Shown piece after piece: positions 42,109 to 51,186 of a DNA stretch of 64,000 bases; the stretch's first letter is position 1; every line of letters begins with the position of its first letter. The position numbers and the translations under genes are program-made. The stretch lies in assembly GCA_000508965.1 (NCBI GenBank), contig BAHV02000012.1:1-64000 (forward strand). The letters run 5' to 3'. The notes beneath the pieces are model-generated. The model did no database searches. It was not told where the DNA came from and saw only the letters and a list, made by a program, of their open reading frames with translations. The stretch is from Dielma sp000508965 (GTDB lineage: Bacteria; Bacillota_I; Bacilli_A; Erysipelotrichales; Erysipelotrichaceae).

Positions 42109-43449
42109 ATGCGGAAACTGCTGCTTTTGCTTGCGTTGCTTATTGGCGGCTGTTCAGTATCAATTAATTCAAATCAAAGAAAAAGTGAAAATCATGACTT
42201 AACCATGAAAATTGCCAGCCGCTGGATTCAAAAGGATTCCGATATCAATGAATATTCGGATTTTAACTTAGTAAGAGCAACAATTCATTCACCGATTCTG
42301 ATGCCTGAAGACAATGCTTATTATTTTAGCGATGAGGATTGTTATCGTGATTTTATAGGTTTTTATTGGCGTGATGAACCAAGCAATTTTGACCTCGCCA
42401 TATATAGTTTTTTCTATACCGGTGAATTTACCAATCAGCCTGAGGAAAATACGTTTAAGTTCATATTTAAGACTACGCCGTATAATATAATTACGGATAA
42501 TTCCTATAACATGATTACTGATATCAGTTATCTAGAAAATGGCGAAGAAGAAAATTTTCAATCCGATATTGAAATTGGCGCTGACAGCCATTTGATAAAG
42601 GGAGATGTATTTCGCAATCGCTATTTTGAATTGTTTAATTGTGACGCTCCCTTTGATGAATCACATAGCTGGTCACTGACAGATTTAGGTACAACGTATG
42701 GTTATATTCATGATGCGGATATGTACTTTTACAGTCACATTGCGGCAGGTATCGTAATGCCGGGATATTCTGGATATAATCTATTAATTGATGAAATGAA
42801 TGAGACAGGTAATGAAATAGTAGTATCGGCCCTGCTGTTTTACAGTGATACGGAATTGAATGAGAAAAATGATTGGGATTCGGGAATACATACCGTTATT
42901 TACAAGGCGGATGGCTCAAGACTCACGCATGCCGATACGCAATATTGTAATGAAGAATCGTTGAGGGAATGTGTGCTTGCGAATAAGGAAGCTTTTAAAC
43001 AGATAACTTTGCATATCCTGCATCGTGAGGATGATACATATGCTTTGCTGTCAGCCAAGATTTTTAATGAAGTTCTTGAAAGAGTGGAGCTAAATGATCC
43101 ATCTCAGCCGATTATTATGGTTTATCGTGATGGACAAGATTCATGTTTAATGCCGAGTTATAAGCAGGCTGTTCCACAGTTCAATCTAAGCGGCAGTGCT
43201 GCTTACACAGTGAATAATTATATCAGAAATTCATCAGAATATGTTGGCTATGAAATTGAAATAAATGATCAACAAGCAATTCTTCGATGTTATTCGAAAA
43301 ATGATTATAATACCCCAAATAACAAAGCGCTGATGGTGAAGAATGAATATATCTATGATCTAACAACAAAACAACTTCATAATGAACAGGGGAGTGTACT
43401 TGGTATAAAAACGTTTAAGGAATATCTTGAATATAGTAAAGTGCGTTAG
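42109..43449 (+). CDS. Lipoprotein of unknown family (paralog 2 of 3)
   Basis: A 446-residue lipoprotein with lipobox LLIGGC. It corresponds to the C-terminal domain of its neighbours (FRNRYFELF, DMYFYSHIAAG, GYSGYNLLI, LHREDDTYALLSA, PQFNLSGSAAY) and lacks the N-terminal domain, which fits internal loss after duplication. AAGGGGAG precedes ATG 42109. The next paralog starts eight bases after the stop, so the three are one operon. Confidence 0.75.
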   Translation: MRKLLLLLALLIGGCSVSINSNQRKSENHDLTMKIASRWIQKDSDINEYSDFNLVRATIHSPILMPEDNAYYFSDEDCYRDFIGFYWRDEPSNFDLAIYSFFYTGEFTNQPEENTFKFIFKTTPYNIITDNSYNMITDISYLENGEEENFQSDIEIGADSHLIKGDVFRNRYFELFNCDAPFDESHSWSLTDLGTTYGYIHDADMYFYSHIAAGIVMPGYSGYNLLIDEMNETGNEIVVSALLFYSDTELNEKNDWDSGIHTVIYKADGSRLTHADTQYCNEESLRECVLANKEAFKQITLHILHREDDTYALLSAKIFNEVLERVELNDPSQPIIMVYRDGQDSCLMPSYKQAVPQFNLSGSAAYTVNNYIRNSSEYVGYEIEINDQQAILRCYSKNDYNTPNNKALMVKNEYIYDLTTKQLHNEQGSVLGIKTFKEYLEYSKVR

Positions 43450-43457
43450 GGGGAAGT

Positions 43458-45185
43458 ATGAAAACATTAAAAATGATCCTATGTTTATCCTTATTATTGA
43501 TTGGCTGTGCCAAGGTAGAAAATCAGCCGGACATGAAATACGGCAGCTCACTGATGCAATTGATTGAGAATGACACCGATCAAAGAACAGCAGAGCTTTA
43601 TCAGCAATTTGCGAATAAGGAATACGCTTCAGTTAGTTTCAGTCATTATAATCACGGACTTGTGAATAGCGTTGAATTTGAAAATACTGATAAACTCACT
43701 GAACTTTTTGATCTGATTGATCCGGCAATCGTTGATTTGAATTATTTTGGCCCCGGCAGAACCATAGAGGATCTTGATGCAGCTGATTCCTTTTTTGTCA
43801 TAAGCGCTGTTGATGAAGTAGGTGAAATCTCACAATTTACGCTTTATGCTGATATACCTCATGTAGTACGGTTTAATGATGATTCTAAAGACTATCTGAT
43901 TGATTTAAGCACAGATTGTAACTTATACTCTTATTTTGATTTTGTCTATGTTGAAGCTGAATCAAAGCCAAATGAAATAGCCGGGGAATGGATCTGGGCA
44001 AATGCTGATACACCAGCGATTTATGACAGCTGCAAAGCATTTAAACTGACTGAGTGGGAATCTGATAGGATTTATACACAGAAGATAGATATGAATTATG
44101 AGGATTTAGATACTTTTGATAAGGCAATGAATGCAATTGTCACTTTGGGCTGTGTTTCAATGCCGCCTGCATCCTCTTTTGAACTTTTTATTTATATTAT
44201 GAAAAACTATCCTGTTCTTCATGTCATAAATCCAGATTTGATTGCTGAAAGTGATGAAATTCATTATCTTGATGGGGATGAAGAAAAGGTCATTTATCTT
44301 TCTGAACCGATTCCTCACAATTCTGTTATCATGACCGGCGAGCAATTCAGGGCTGCTTATCGTGAATTGTTTGGCAGTGAATCAAGCTTTAATGAATCTA
44401 CTTCATGGTACTATTCACCGCAATGGTTTGTAAGCGGGCAATATTTGAAGAATGAAGATTTATATGTGTACTATGTTTATGCCGCCGGTGCAGTATCTAA
44501 TGATTATACAGGCTGGATCATGAATATCAATGATCAGCAGGAAAGCCAGGGTATCGTTACAATTAAAGCATCAGTGGCTTATACTGAGATAAAAGATAAT
44601 GTTCATGAAGGCAGAAGTGACTGCTTTCTCTATCGGCAGGATTACTCTTTAATTGATGCTTCAAAGATTAACTTATCCCTCAGTAAGCTTGATGAGCTTC
44701 TAAATGTTTTTAAGGATGATTTATTACAGCTTGAAATTAAACTAAAAGCTCATGCTGATGGAACCTACTCGATAGTATCCATAGAGGCATTAAATGAGCA
44801 GGATGTAACGCAGGTCGTTGATCCTAGTAAATCAATCATCAATGTGTATAAAGTCTCAGATAATGATTGGACGCCGATACCTCAATTTAATCTCAGCGGT
44901 ATGCTTGCCAGAGAGGTTAATGAACAATTATATTATTTAAGTACTAGTCAAAAAGATAAATTTAATTTAAAAGTTTACGAAGATGATGCACAGGCATATG
45001 TTGTTAAGACTGAAAAATCTAAGCAAGGCGATGAGCCAATCAGCGGCTATCGTTATGATAAAATTATGCATAGGCTTACTGATTTTGATGGCTCAGCTAT
45101 CACTTATATCTATCTTGATCAATTCGGCATTGCAGAAGACTATCATTTATATCATGATTTTGATATCGATCACGATCGTCAATGA
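43458..45185 (+). CDS. Lipoprotein of unknown family (paralog 3 of 3)
   Basis: A 575-residue lipoprotein with lipobox LLLIGC. The N-terminal domain (about 25-165) matches that of the gene at 40325 (DTDQRTAELYQQF); the larger domain follows with FRAAYRELF, DLYVYYVYAAG, YTGWIMNI, AHADGTYSIVSIEALN and PQFNLSGML. The C-terminus ends in a His/Asp-rich run (YHLYHDFDIDHDRQ) that could bind metal. The stop lies just before a ribosome binding site and a short remnant reading frame. Confidence 0.75.
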   Translation: MKTLKMILCLSLLLIGCAKVENQPDMKYGSSLMQLIENDTDQRTAELYQQFANKEYASVSFSHYNHGLVNSVEFENTDKLTELFDLIDPAIVDLNYFGPGRTIEDLDAADSFFVISAVDEVGEISQFTLYADIPHVVRFNDDSKDYLIDLSTDCNLYSYFDFVYVEAESKPNEIAGEWIWANADTPAIYDSCKAFKLTEWESDRIYTQKIDMNYEDLDTFDKAMNAIVTLGCVSMPPASSFELFIYIMKNYPVLHVINPDLIAESDEIHYLDGDEEKVIYLSEPIPHNSVIMTGEQFRAAYRELFGSESSFNESTSWYYSPQWFVSGQYLKNEDLYVYYVYAAGAVSNDYTGWIMNINDQQESQGIVTIKASVAYTEIKDNVHEGRSDCFLYRQDYSLIDASKINLSLSKLDELLNVFKDDLLQLEIKLKAHADGTYSIVSIEALNEQDVTQVVDPSKSIINVYKVSDNDWTPIPQFNLSGMLAREVNEQLYYLSTSQKDKFNLKVYEDDAQAYVVKTEKSKQGDEPISGYRYDKIMHRLTDFDGSAITYIYLDQFGIAEDYHLYHDFDIDHDRQ

Positions 45186-45197
45186 GGAGGCATTATC

Positions 45198-45242
45198 ATG
45201 AGAAAAATAATTCTACGCTTATCGCTTATTCTATACGCATAG
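45198..45242 (+). pseudogene. 14-codon remnant, possibly a fourth lipoprotein
   Basis: GAGGAGG stands at 45184-45190, eight bases before an ATG that opens a 14-residue frame (MRKIILRLSLILYA), ending in TAG. The residues look like the start of a lipoprotein signal peptide (compare MRKLLLLLALLIGGC of the gene at 42109). The following 120 bases have no frame. It is best explained as the leftover of a deleted paralog, though a short leader peptide is possible. Confidence 0.45.
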
Positions 45243-45333
45243 TGTTAATGACGGACCTATAACAAGTAGAAAATAATCATTCTTAACTTATAAATCAAAG
45301 AGCATTAAGTACCTATTTCGCTGTACTTTATAG

Positions 45334-45339
45334 TATAAT
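45334..45339 (+). promoter_or_regulatory. exoA promoter -10
   Basis: TATAAT at 45334-45339. The inverted repeat AAGTAC (45307-45312) / GTACTT (45323-45328) lies over the spot expected for the -35 and could be an operator or a weak hairpin. Confidence 0.45.
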
Positions 45340-45364
45340 AAAATCATTACTTGGAGGTTTTGTT

Positions 45365-46117
45365 ATGAAATTAGTTAGTTGGAATGTCAATGGGCTTCGT
45401 GCCTGTGTAACTAAGGGTTTTTATGATGTGATGAAAGCGTTGGATGCTGATATTTTTTCCATTCAGGAATCTAAAATGCAGGAGGGCCAGCATGATTTTG
45501 CGGCTGACGGTTATCACATTTATATGAATAGTGCTGAAAAGAAAGGTTATTCGGGAACGATCGTTTTTACTAAGCAGGAGCCGCTTTCTGTAAGCTATGG
45601 CATCGGAATTGAAGAACACGATCATGAGGGCAGGGTGATTACTTGCGAATATGAAAAATTCTATCTGGTGGACTGTTACACGCCAAACTCAAAGGAAAAG
45701 CTTGCCCGTCTCGATTATCGCATGGTTTGGGAAGATGCCTTCCGCGTTTATTTAAAACAGCTGGAAAATAATAAACCGGTTATTTTATGTGGGGATCTAA
45801 ATGTTGCTCATCAGGAAATTGATTTGAAAAATCCATCAAGCAATCGTCAGAATGCCGGTTTCTCCGATCAGGAAAGAAACAAATTCAGCGAATTGCTGGC
45901 GGCTGGTTTCATTGATACATATCGCTATCTTTATCCGGATAAGGTTGAGTATTCTTGGTGGAGTTATCGATTCAACGCGCGTAAGAATAATGCCGGATGG
46001 CGAATTGATTATTTTGTGATTTCAGATTGTTTAAAGGATGCTGTCAAGGATGCGAAAATTCATACTGATATTGTCGGCAGTGATCATTGTCCCGTTGAAT
46101 TGGAAATCAATCTATGA
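45365..46117 (+). CDS. exoA: Exodeoxyribonuclease III / AP endonuclease
   Basis: A 250-residue EEP-fold nuclease with KLVSWNVNGLRA, the metal Glu in IFSIQESKMQ, VDCYTPNS, CGDLNVAHQEIDLKNP and the final GSDHCPVELEI. It cuts DNA at abasic sites in base-excision repair. TTGGAGG precedes the ATG. The stop overlaps the next gene by four bases. Confidence 0.96.
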   Translation: MKLVSWNVNGLRACVTKGFYDVMKALDADIFSIQESKMQEGQHDFAADGYHIYMNSAEKKGYSGTIVFTKQEPLSVSYGIGIEEHDHEGRVITCEYEKFYLVDCYTPNSKEKLARLDYRMVWEDAFRVYLKQLENNKPVILCGDLNVAHQEIDLKNPSSNRQNAGFSDQERNKFSELLAAGFIDTYRYLYPDKVEYSWWSYRFNARKNNAGWRIDYFVISDCLKDAVKDAKIHTDIVGSDHCPVELEINL

Positions 46118-46749
46118 GTTTTCTGCATATTTTTGATATGGATGGCACCTTGCTTGATTCCATGCATTTGTGGCGTGATATAGACCATCGTTATTTGGCA
46201 ATGCATCACATCGCTTATACTGACGAACAGCTGGATGTGATTAAGAACATGACCAATCGTGAATGTGCCGATTATTTTATCAAGACCTTTCATATTAATA
46301 AAGCACCGGAAGTGATGATGGCTGAATGGGCGGTGATGGCGAAGGACAGTTATGAGTATGAACTGCAGCTAAAACCGTTTGCGGCCGATTATTTAAAGCT
46401 CATTCATCAGCGGCAGGATCGAATGATTCTTGCGACTTCCTGTGATGTCAAATTTGCGTCAGCCGCTTTAAAAAGACTCAAGGTGCTGCATTATTTTGAG
46501 CGCATTATAACCACTCATGAGCTTGGCATCGGCAAGGACAAACCGGCATTTTTTACTCAATGCGCTGAACTAATGAACGCTGAGCCAAACATGTGCATTG
46601 TCTATGAGGATCTGAATACAGCCATCTGCAGTGCGGCCGCAGCCGGTATGCAGACTATTGGCGTTTATGACGCCAGCTCTCATGATGACCGGCATTTATT
46701 GAAGGAAAACGCAGCAAGGTTTATTAAAAGCTTTAAAGAATTACTATAA
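46114..46749 (+). CDS. HAD-superfamily phosphatase (beta-phosphoglucomutase-like)
   Basis: A 211-residue HAD hydrolase. The nucleophile motif DMDGTLLDS (from residue 8) is followed by a helical cap (about 17-85), the Thr/Ser motif LATSC near 108 and CIVYEDLNTAI near 165 with the final acidic pair. It should dephosphorylate a small phosphate ester; the substrate cannot be told. It is coupled to exoA by a four-base overlap. Confidence 0.85.
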   Translation: MSFLHIFDMDGTLLDSMHLWRDIDHRYLAMHHIAYTDEQLDVIKNMTNRECADYFIKTFHINKAPEVMMAEWAVMAKDSYEYELQLKPFAADYLKLIHQRQDRMILATSCDVKFASAALKRLKVLHYFERIITTHELGIGKDKPAFFTQCAELMNAEPNMCIVYEDLNTAICSAAAAGMQTIGVYDASSHDDRHLLKENAARFIKSFKELL

Positions 46750-46774
46750 GGTGTGAAATGCGCCTTTTATTTTG
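46748..46774 (+). terminator. Terminator after the HAD gene
   Basis: AAGGTGT (46748-46754) and GCGCCTT (46760-46766) pair with two G-T pairs around GAAAT, then TTATTTT. Confidence 0.65.
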
Positions 46775-46788
46775 GGACAAAGATAGGC

Positions 46789-46817
46789 TGTAAAGGTATC
46801 TGGTTTCATGATATAAT
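46789..46817 (+). promoter_or_regulatory. ruvAB promoter
   Basis: TATAAT (46812-46817) preceded by TGA, with TGTAAA at 17 bases upstream. No LexA box of the CGAAC-N4-GTTCG type is visible. Confidence 0.6.
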
Positions 46818-46832
46818 AAGACAGGTGATAGC

Positions 46833-47417
46833 ATGATAGCATTTGTAAAAGGAATCGTATTCAGAACCTTAAAAGACTATGTAATTTTAGATAACAACGG
46901 TATCGGGTATCAGATTTTCACACCGAATCCGCAAAGTTTTCAGTATGGCAGTGAGGTAACCTTATTTACTTATCAGCATGTCCGTGAAGATGCGATCCTG
47001 TTGTTTGGTTTTGCTAAATGGGAGGAATATGAGCTGTTTCTCAGATTGATTGAGGTAAAGGGTTTAGGCCCTAAAACCGCGGTTAACATTCTCAGTGTCA
47101 GTTCAGCGGCCAGATTGGTTGAAGCCATTGAACAAAATGATGTGGCTTATCTTAAATCAATGCCTGGCATTGGGGCTAAAACTGCTCAGCAGATCGTGTT
47201 GGATCTGAAGAATAAATTAATTGTCGCAGAAAGCGAACCGGGCGGTAAAAAAGAAGTGCTCAGCGACAGCTTGCAGGATGCGAATGATGCCTTGTTGGCA
47301 TTGGGTTATAAACAAAGTGAGATCAATAAGGTATTAAAACAGGTGTCTGCCATGGAATATGCAGGCAGTGATGAGGCAATTCGTTTATCACTGAATCTGT
47401 TGGCTAATAGAAAGTGA
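46833..47417 (+). CDS. ruvA: Holliday junction helicase subunit RuvA
   Basis: A 194-residue RuvA: N-terminal OB fold (IAFVKGIVFRTLKDYVIL), VREDAILLFGF, helix-hairpin-helix motifs around KGLGPKTAVNIL and MPGIGAKTAQQIVLDLK, and the C-terminal domain III. It binds four-way junctions and loads RuvB. ruvB starts seven bases after its stop. Confidence 0.97.
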   Translation: MIAFVKGIVFRTLKDYVILDNNGIGYQIFTPNPQSFQYGSEVTLFTYQHVREDAILLFGFAKWEEYELFLRLIEVKGLGPKTAVNILSVSSAARLVEAIEQNDVAYLKSMPGIGAKTAQQIVLDLKNKLIVAESEPGGKKEVLSDSLQDANDALLALGYKQSEINKVLKQVSAMEYAGSDEAIRLSLNLLANRK

Positions 47418-47424
47418 GAGACTT

Positions 47425-48438
47425 ATGGAAGAAAGATTAGTATCAGCTGAAGAAAGCAGTTTTGATGAAGATGCGTCACTGCGGCCTAAAACGCTGGATG
47501 AATATATCGGCCAAAAAGATTTGAAACAGAATCTTACGATATTTATTCAGGCGGCGTTGCAGCGGAATGAGGCTTTGGATCATGTTCTGCTTTATGGTCC
47601 GCCGGGGTTAGGCAAGACAACGCTTTCTTATATTTTGGCAAATGAAATGGGAACACAGATTCGTACGGCCAGCGGCCCTTCAATTGAAAAGGGCGGTGAT
47701 CTGGCGGCAATTCTGTCAACGCTTCAGCCAGGCGATGTTCTATTTATTGACGAGATCCACCGACTGCCGAAAGCGGTAGAAGAAATTCTCTATCCGGCGA
47801 TGGAGGATTTCTGCATCGACATCGTAGTAGGCAAGGAATCAACTGTGCGTACAATTCGTTTAAATCTGCCGCCTTTTACCTTAGTCGGCGCAACAACGCG
47901 TGCCGGTGATTTGACAGCTCCTCTGCGTGACCGCTTTGGAATTGTATCCCAGCTGCAGTTTTATGATTTAGAGGATCTTTCACAGATCGTTCGGCGAACA
48001 AGCCGTGTGATGGGTAATGCTATTGATGAACAAGCTGTATTAGAAATAGCCCGCCGCAGCCGTGGTACACCGCGTATTGCTAATCGGCTGTTCCGCCGGG
48101 TCCGCGATTTTGCGCAGGTGATGAATAATGGCATCATCGATCAAAAGATTGCCGCCATGGCTCTGGATCGGTTAAAGGTTGATCATCTTGGCTTGGATCA
48201 TGTCGATCATCAGTATCTTAGAGGCATCATTGAACGCTTCAGCGGCGGTCCGGTAGGCCTTGAGGCAATTGCGGCTTCGATTGGTGAAGAAGCCATGACG
48301 CTTGAGGATGTCTATGAGCCGTATTTGCTGCAGATCGGTTTTATTAACCGTACGCCGCGCGGCCGTGTCGCGACACCCAAGGCTTATGAACATCTTGGTA
48401 TTTCCTATCAAAAAGATCTTTTTGGTTTTGATGACTAA
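47425..48438 (+). CDS. ruvB: Holliday junction helicase subunit RuvB
   Basis: A 337-residue AAA+ ATPase: RPKTLDEYIGQ, Walker A GPPGLGKTTLS, Walker B FIDEIHRL, sensor GATTRAGDL and C-terminal winged helix with GFINRTPRGRVAT. It drives branch migration with RuvA. The last codons are part of the terminator repeat. Confidence 0.98.
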   Translation: MEERLVSAEESSFDEDASLRPKTLDEYIGQKDLKQNLTIFIQAALQRNEALDHVLLYGPPGLGKTTLSYILANEMGTQIRTASGPSIEKGGDLAAILSTLQPGDVLFIDEIHRLPKAVEEILYPAMEDFCIDIVVGKESTVRTIRLNLPPFTLVGATTRAGDLTAPLRDRFGIVSQLQFYDLEDLSQIVRRTSRVMGNAIDEQAVLEIARRSRGTPRIANRLFRRVRDFAQVMNNGIIDQKIAAMALDRLKVDHLGLDHVDHQYLRGIIERFSGGPVGLEAIAASIGEEAMTLEDVYEPYLLQIGFINRTPRGRVATPKAYEHLGISYQKDLFGFDD

Positions 48439-48452
48439 AAAGATCTTTTTTC
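48410..48452. terminator. Two-way terminator at the ruvB end
   Basis: AAAAAGATCTTTTT occurs twice (48410-48423 and 48437-48450) and the two copies can pair with each other. It lies between convergent genes, so it may serve both. Confidence 0.65.
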
Positions 48453-48453
48453 T

Positions 48454-48804
48454 TTATCGGTTACTGATAATCATTCCCAAAATACAGCCGATGCACAAGC
48501 AGCAGCACTTTAATATTACGCCGAGAATCGGAAAGAACGCCTTCTCACTGATCAGCAGTAAGATAATGAGTAAAACAACCGCCGCCGATAATGCATAGAG
48601 GAAAGGTTTGCGGTTTATTTTGATACCGATTACCGATCCGGCACCAAGATAGCATAAACAACCTAGAATCAGTGATGTAAGCTTCATGCTTTTTGGTGAA
48701 AAAAGGCCAAAATGGAATAAGAGTGCAAAAATCAGCGATAATAAAAATGTAGATCCAAGCAGGATGCCAAATGAAATTGAAATAGTTATTGCTTTTTGTT
48801 TCAT
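48454..48804 (-). CDS. Small four-helix membrane protein, TIGR04086/YrzE family
   Basis: A 116-residue protein, almost entirely four membrane segments, with a Cys-rich stretch near the C-terminus (LKCCCLCIGC). The first segment ISFGILLGSTFLLSLIFALLFHF and the GAGSVIGIKINRK loop resemble the TIGR04086/YrzE family, whose gene lies between ruvB and spoVB in Bacillus, as here. GAGGTGAAT stands just upstream. Function unknown. Confidence 0.75.
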   Translation of the reverse strand: MKQKAITISISFGILLGSTFLLSLIFALLFHFGLFSPKSMKLTSLILGCLCYLGAGSVIGIKINRKPFLYALSAAVVLLIILLLISEKAFFPILGVILKCCCLCIGCILGMIISNR

Positions 48805-48861
48805 GATTCACCTCATTGTAGGATATGAAAAGAAAAATCAATTTATGCTGGGAGGACGTTT

Positions 48862-49518
48862 ATGAGCGAATATTTCACCTTAATCTGGAAGTGTTTCTTC
48901 TTTTATTTTGTTATTATTTTTGCCTTGCGCTTAATGGGCAAGCGTGAAGTCGGCGAATTAAGTGTATTTGATATCGTTATCTATTTAGTTATGTCAGAAT
49001 TACTGGCATTATCCATTACTGAAGCTGATGATTCAATCTTTAAAGCCTTGGTGCCTTTATTTACCTTGGCCTTTCTGCAGATTCTTTTATCTCAGATACT
49101 TTTGCGCTTTCAAAAAGTCCGCGACTTTGTCGACGGCAAGCCGGTTATCTTGATTGATCATGGCGTAATTAATCAAAAGGCGATGCGCAAGGAGCGTTAC
49201 AGTATTGATGACTTAATGACCCAATTGCGGGATAAGAACATTGGTACCCCGGAAGAAGTGGCTTTCGCGATTCTTGAAAACAGCGGTTCACTTTCTGTTC
49301 TGCCTGCCAACTGCAATCATATGAAATATCCTTTCCCTTTGATTCAGGATGGCGTTATGCATCATGAGGTCATGGATTCCTTAGGGGTTAATGAAGCCGA
49401 ATTGTTAAAGCTCTGTAAGGCAAACGGAATTGATAAGATTGAAGATTGCTTTATCTGTCTCTATCAGAAAAATGGCTATTTTATGCTGAAGAAGGCTCCT
49501 TCCACAAGTAAAAACTAA
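48862..49518 (+). CDS. DUF421 (YetF/YrbG-like) membrane protein
   Basis: A 218-residue protein: three N-terminal membrane segments containing the family motif ALRLMGKREVGELSVFDIVIYLVMSE in pieces, then a cytoplasmic part with GKPVILIDHG and RYSIDDLMTQLRDKNI. The orthologue yrbG is at this place in Bacillus; family function is not established. Its last 38 bases overlap the end of the convergent flippase gene. Confidence 0.88.
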   Translation: MSEYFTLIWKCFFFYFVIIFALRLMGKREVGELSVFDIVIYLVMSELLALSITEADDSIFKALVPLFTLAFLQILLSQILLRFQKVRDFVDGKPVILIDHGVINQKAMRKERYSIDDLMTQLRDKNIGTPEEVAFAILENSGSLSVLPANCNHMKYPFPLIQDGVMHHEVMDSLGVNEAELLKLCKANGIDKIEDCFICLYQKNGYFMLKKAPSTSKN

Positions 49519-50782
49519 CTCTGATTGCATGCATAAAAGTAGTAATCAGCATCGAAGCCGTCAATGCCAGCGGCAGCGCTGTTTCATTTAATACCGGTGT
49601 TAAAAAGGTAATGATCAAGAGGCGAATGACAGACCCGCTCAGGGTATCGATCATCGCCTTTTTACTTTGTCCAAACGCGTGCAGCATACTGGATAAAACA
49701 GGCTGCAAAGCATAAAATGCAAATGGCCATGCCAATGATTTTAAATAGTTGGAGCCCAATGTATTGTGATAAAACAGATTCAGGCATTGATCGGTAAAAA
49801 AGAAGGAAACCGCTGAGCAGCTGAAACCGATCAGCAGACAGATCCAGAAAATAACGTTGAAAATCTTCATGCCGCGTTTACGGTTGCCATGACTTGTCTC
49901 ATACGTAAAAGAGGGCAGCAGCGTATTGGCTAAGGTGACAGTGATGAATGAGGGCATCGTTAAGATTGGCAGCACATAGCCGTTTAATTGACCATAAGTG
50001 GCAATGATCGAAGATGCATTGCTGACACTGAGCACCATTAGCATCGGTTCAAGGAAAAAGGTCAGTGAACCGATTAATCTTGAGGAAGTCATAGGGATCG
50101 AAACCCGCAGAATCTCATCAAAGCTGGCTTTATTCAGCTTTAAGATCAATTCGTTGACCGGAAAAGCAGCTGTTTTTTTAATCATGCAGAAGATAAACAT
50201 ATAGAGTGAAGAACCGCATTCACCGACAAATACGCTGAGCATCGCGATTTCAGCCATTCTTACCGGTGTCATAACCGGCGCGTTGGTAAAGCTGATCAAG
50301 AGATAAATAATGCGGAAGATTTCTTCAAACATCTGGGAAGCACAGGCGCTGACATGTTCCTGCTTGCCCTGCAGATAACCTTTCAGCAAGCCGGACAGCG
50401 TCACCATCGGAATCATTGGCAGCATCGCTTTCATGACAGGAATTATCTGGGCATCCTTTAAAATGATCTGAGCTAAAAAAGGAATCAGCAGCATAAATAA
50501 TGTGATAACAATACTATTATTCACAAGTGAAAGGATAATGCTGGTCATCAAAGCTGAGGCTGAGGATTTACTCTGCGCGATCACTTTTGATAAAGCGGCC
50601 GGAATTCCCATTTGGGCAATGGTAATAATGAAAACCAACGTAGGCGATGCAAGGGAATAGATATTCATCGCATCCGCACTCAACGTCCGGGCCAGATAAA
50701 TTCTTACAAAAAAGGACAGTGCCTTAGCAATCACTGAGAAGATGATTAAAAGAATTGTTGATTGAATTATTTTATTTTTCAA
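49481..50782 (-). CDS. MOP-family flippase (SpoVB/MurJ-like)
   Basis: A 433-residue protein with about twelve membrane segments. The start NKIIQSTILLIIFSVIAKALSFFVRIYLA and MGIPAALSKVIAQ fit the polysaccharide-biosynthesis/SpoVB branch. It probably moves a lipid-linked sugar such as lipid II across the membrane. The place between yrbG and comN is that of spoVB in Bacillus, but sporulation cannot be inferred from this alone. I chose TTG 50782 because GGAG lies eight bases upstream. Confidence 0.85.
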   Translation of the reverse strand: MKNKIIQSTILLIIFSVIAKALSFFVRIYLARTLSADAMNIYSLASPTLVFIITIAQMGIPAALSKVIAQSKSSASALMTSIILSLVNNSIVITLFMLLIPFLAQIILKDAQIIPVMKAMLPMIPMVTLSGLLKGYLQGKQEHVSACASQMFEEIFRIIYLLISFTNAPVMTPVRMAEIAMLSVFVGECGSSLYMFIFCMIKKTAAFPVNELILKLNKASFDEILRVSIPMTSSRLIGSLTFFLEPMLMVLSVSNASSIIATYGQLNGYVLPILTMPSFITVTLANTLLPSFTYETSHGNRKRGMKIFNVIFWICLLIGFSCSAVSFFFTDQCLNLFYHNTLGSNYLKSLAWPFAFYALQPVLSSMLHAFGQSKKAMIDTLSGSVIRLLIITFLTPVLNETALPLALTASMLITTFMHAIRVSFYLWKEPSSA

Positions 50783-50791
50783 AATTACCAC

Positions 50792-50820
50792 TCCACATTT
50801 ATGAGTATATGCTATATAAT
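50792..50820 (+). promoter_or_regulatory. Promoter of the comN-like gene
   Basis: TCCACA (50792-50797), 17 bases, TATAAT (50815-50820). It overlaps the ribosome binding site of the divergent flippase gene. Confidence 0.6.
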
Positions 50821-50846
50821 AGACAAGTATGATTGGAGGGGCTTGA

Positions 50847-51146
50847 ATGGAGAAGTTTGATCTTCAGCAAAATTCACAGATTGATTTAGCAATCGCGATT
50901 AAAACAAATCAGCTGCGCCGTAAATATCTTGAGTCGCTTACCGCCAAGCAAGTCAGAGATACTTTATTCGGCTTTATATGGTCTCTTCATACGCCTAAGA
51001 CTTTAAGTGAAGCTGTTGATGACATCTTAAAATTAAATGTCAATGAGGTTGTTGCCTTCCTGTCAAATCAGGCAGTCGTACTGGGAGCGCAGATGAGTTT
51101 GGATGAATTCAGTGATTTATTCGAAAGTTCAGGCATTCAGAAATGA
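50847..51146 (+). CDS. comN: ComN-like post-transcriptional regulator
   Basis: A 99-residue all-helical protein without cysteines or membrane segments. Size (ComN has about 98), the pattern CxxxxxSKAxLRL-free but with LRRKYLESLTAKQVRDTLFGFIW..HTPKTLSEAVDDILKL, and above all its place between spoVB and recJ match Bacillus comN (yrzD), which controls comE mRNA. The identification leans on position and needs a profile search. GGAGGGG precedes the ATG. Confidence 0.6.
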   Translation: MEKFDLQQNSQIDLAIAIKTNQLRRKYLESLTAKQVRDTLFGFIWSLHTPKTLSEAVDDILKLNVNEVVAFLSNQAVVLGAQMSLDEFSDLFESSGIQK

Positions 51147-51186
51147 ATGTTTTTTCTTTTGTGTTAGAATAGAACCAGAGGTATTT

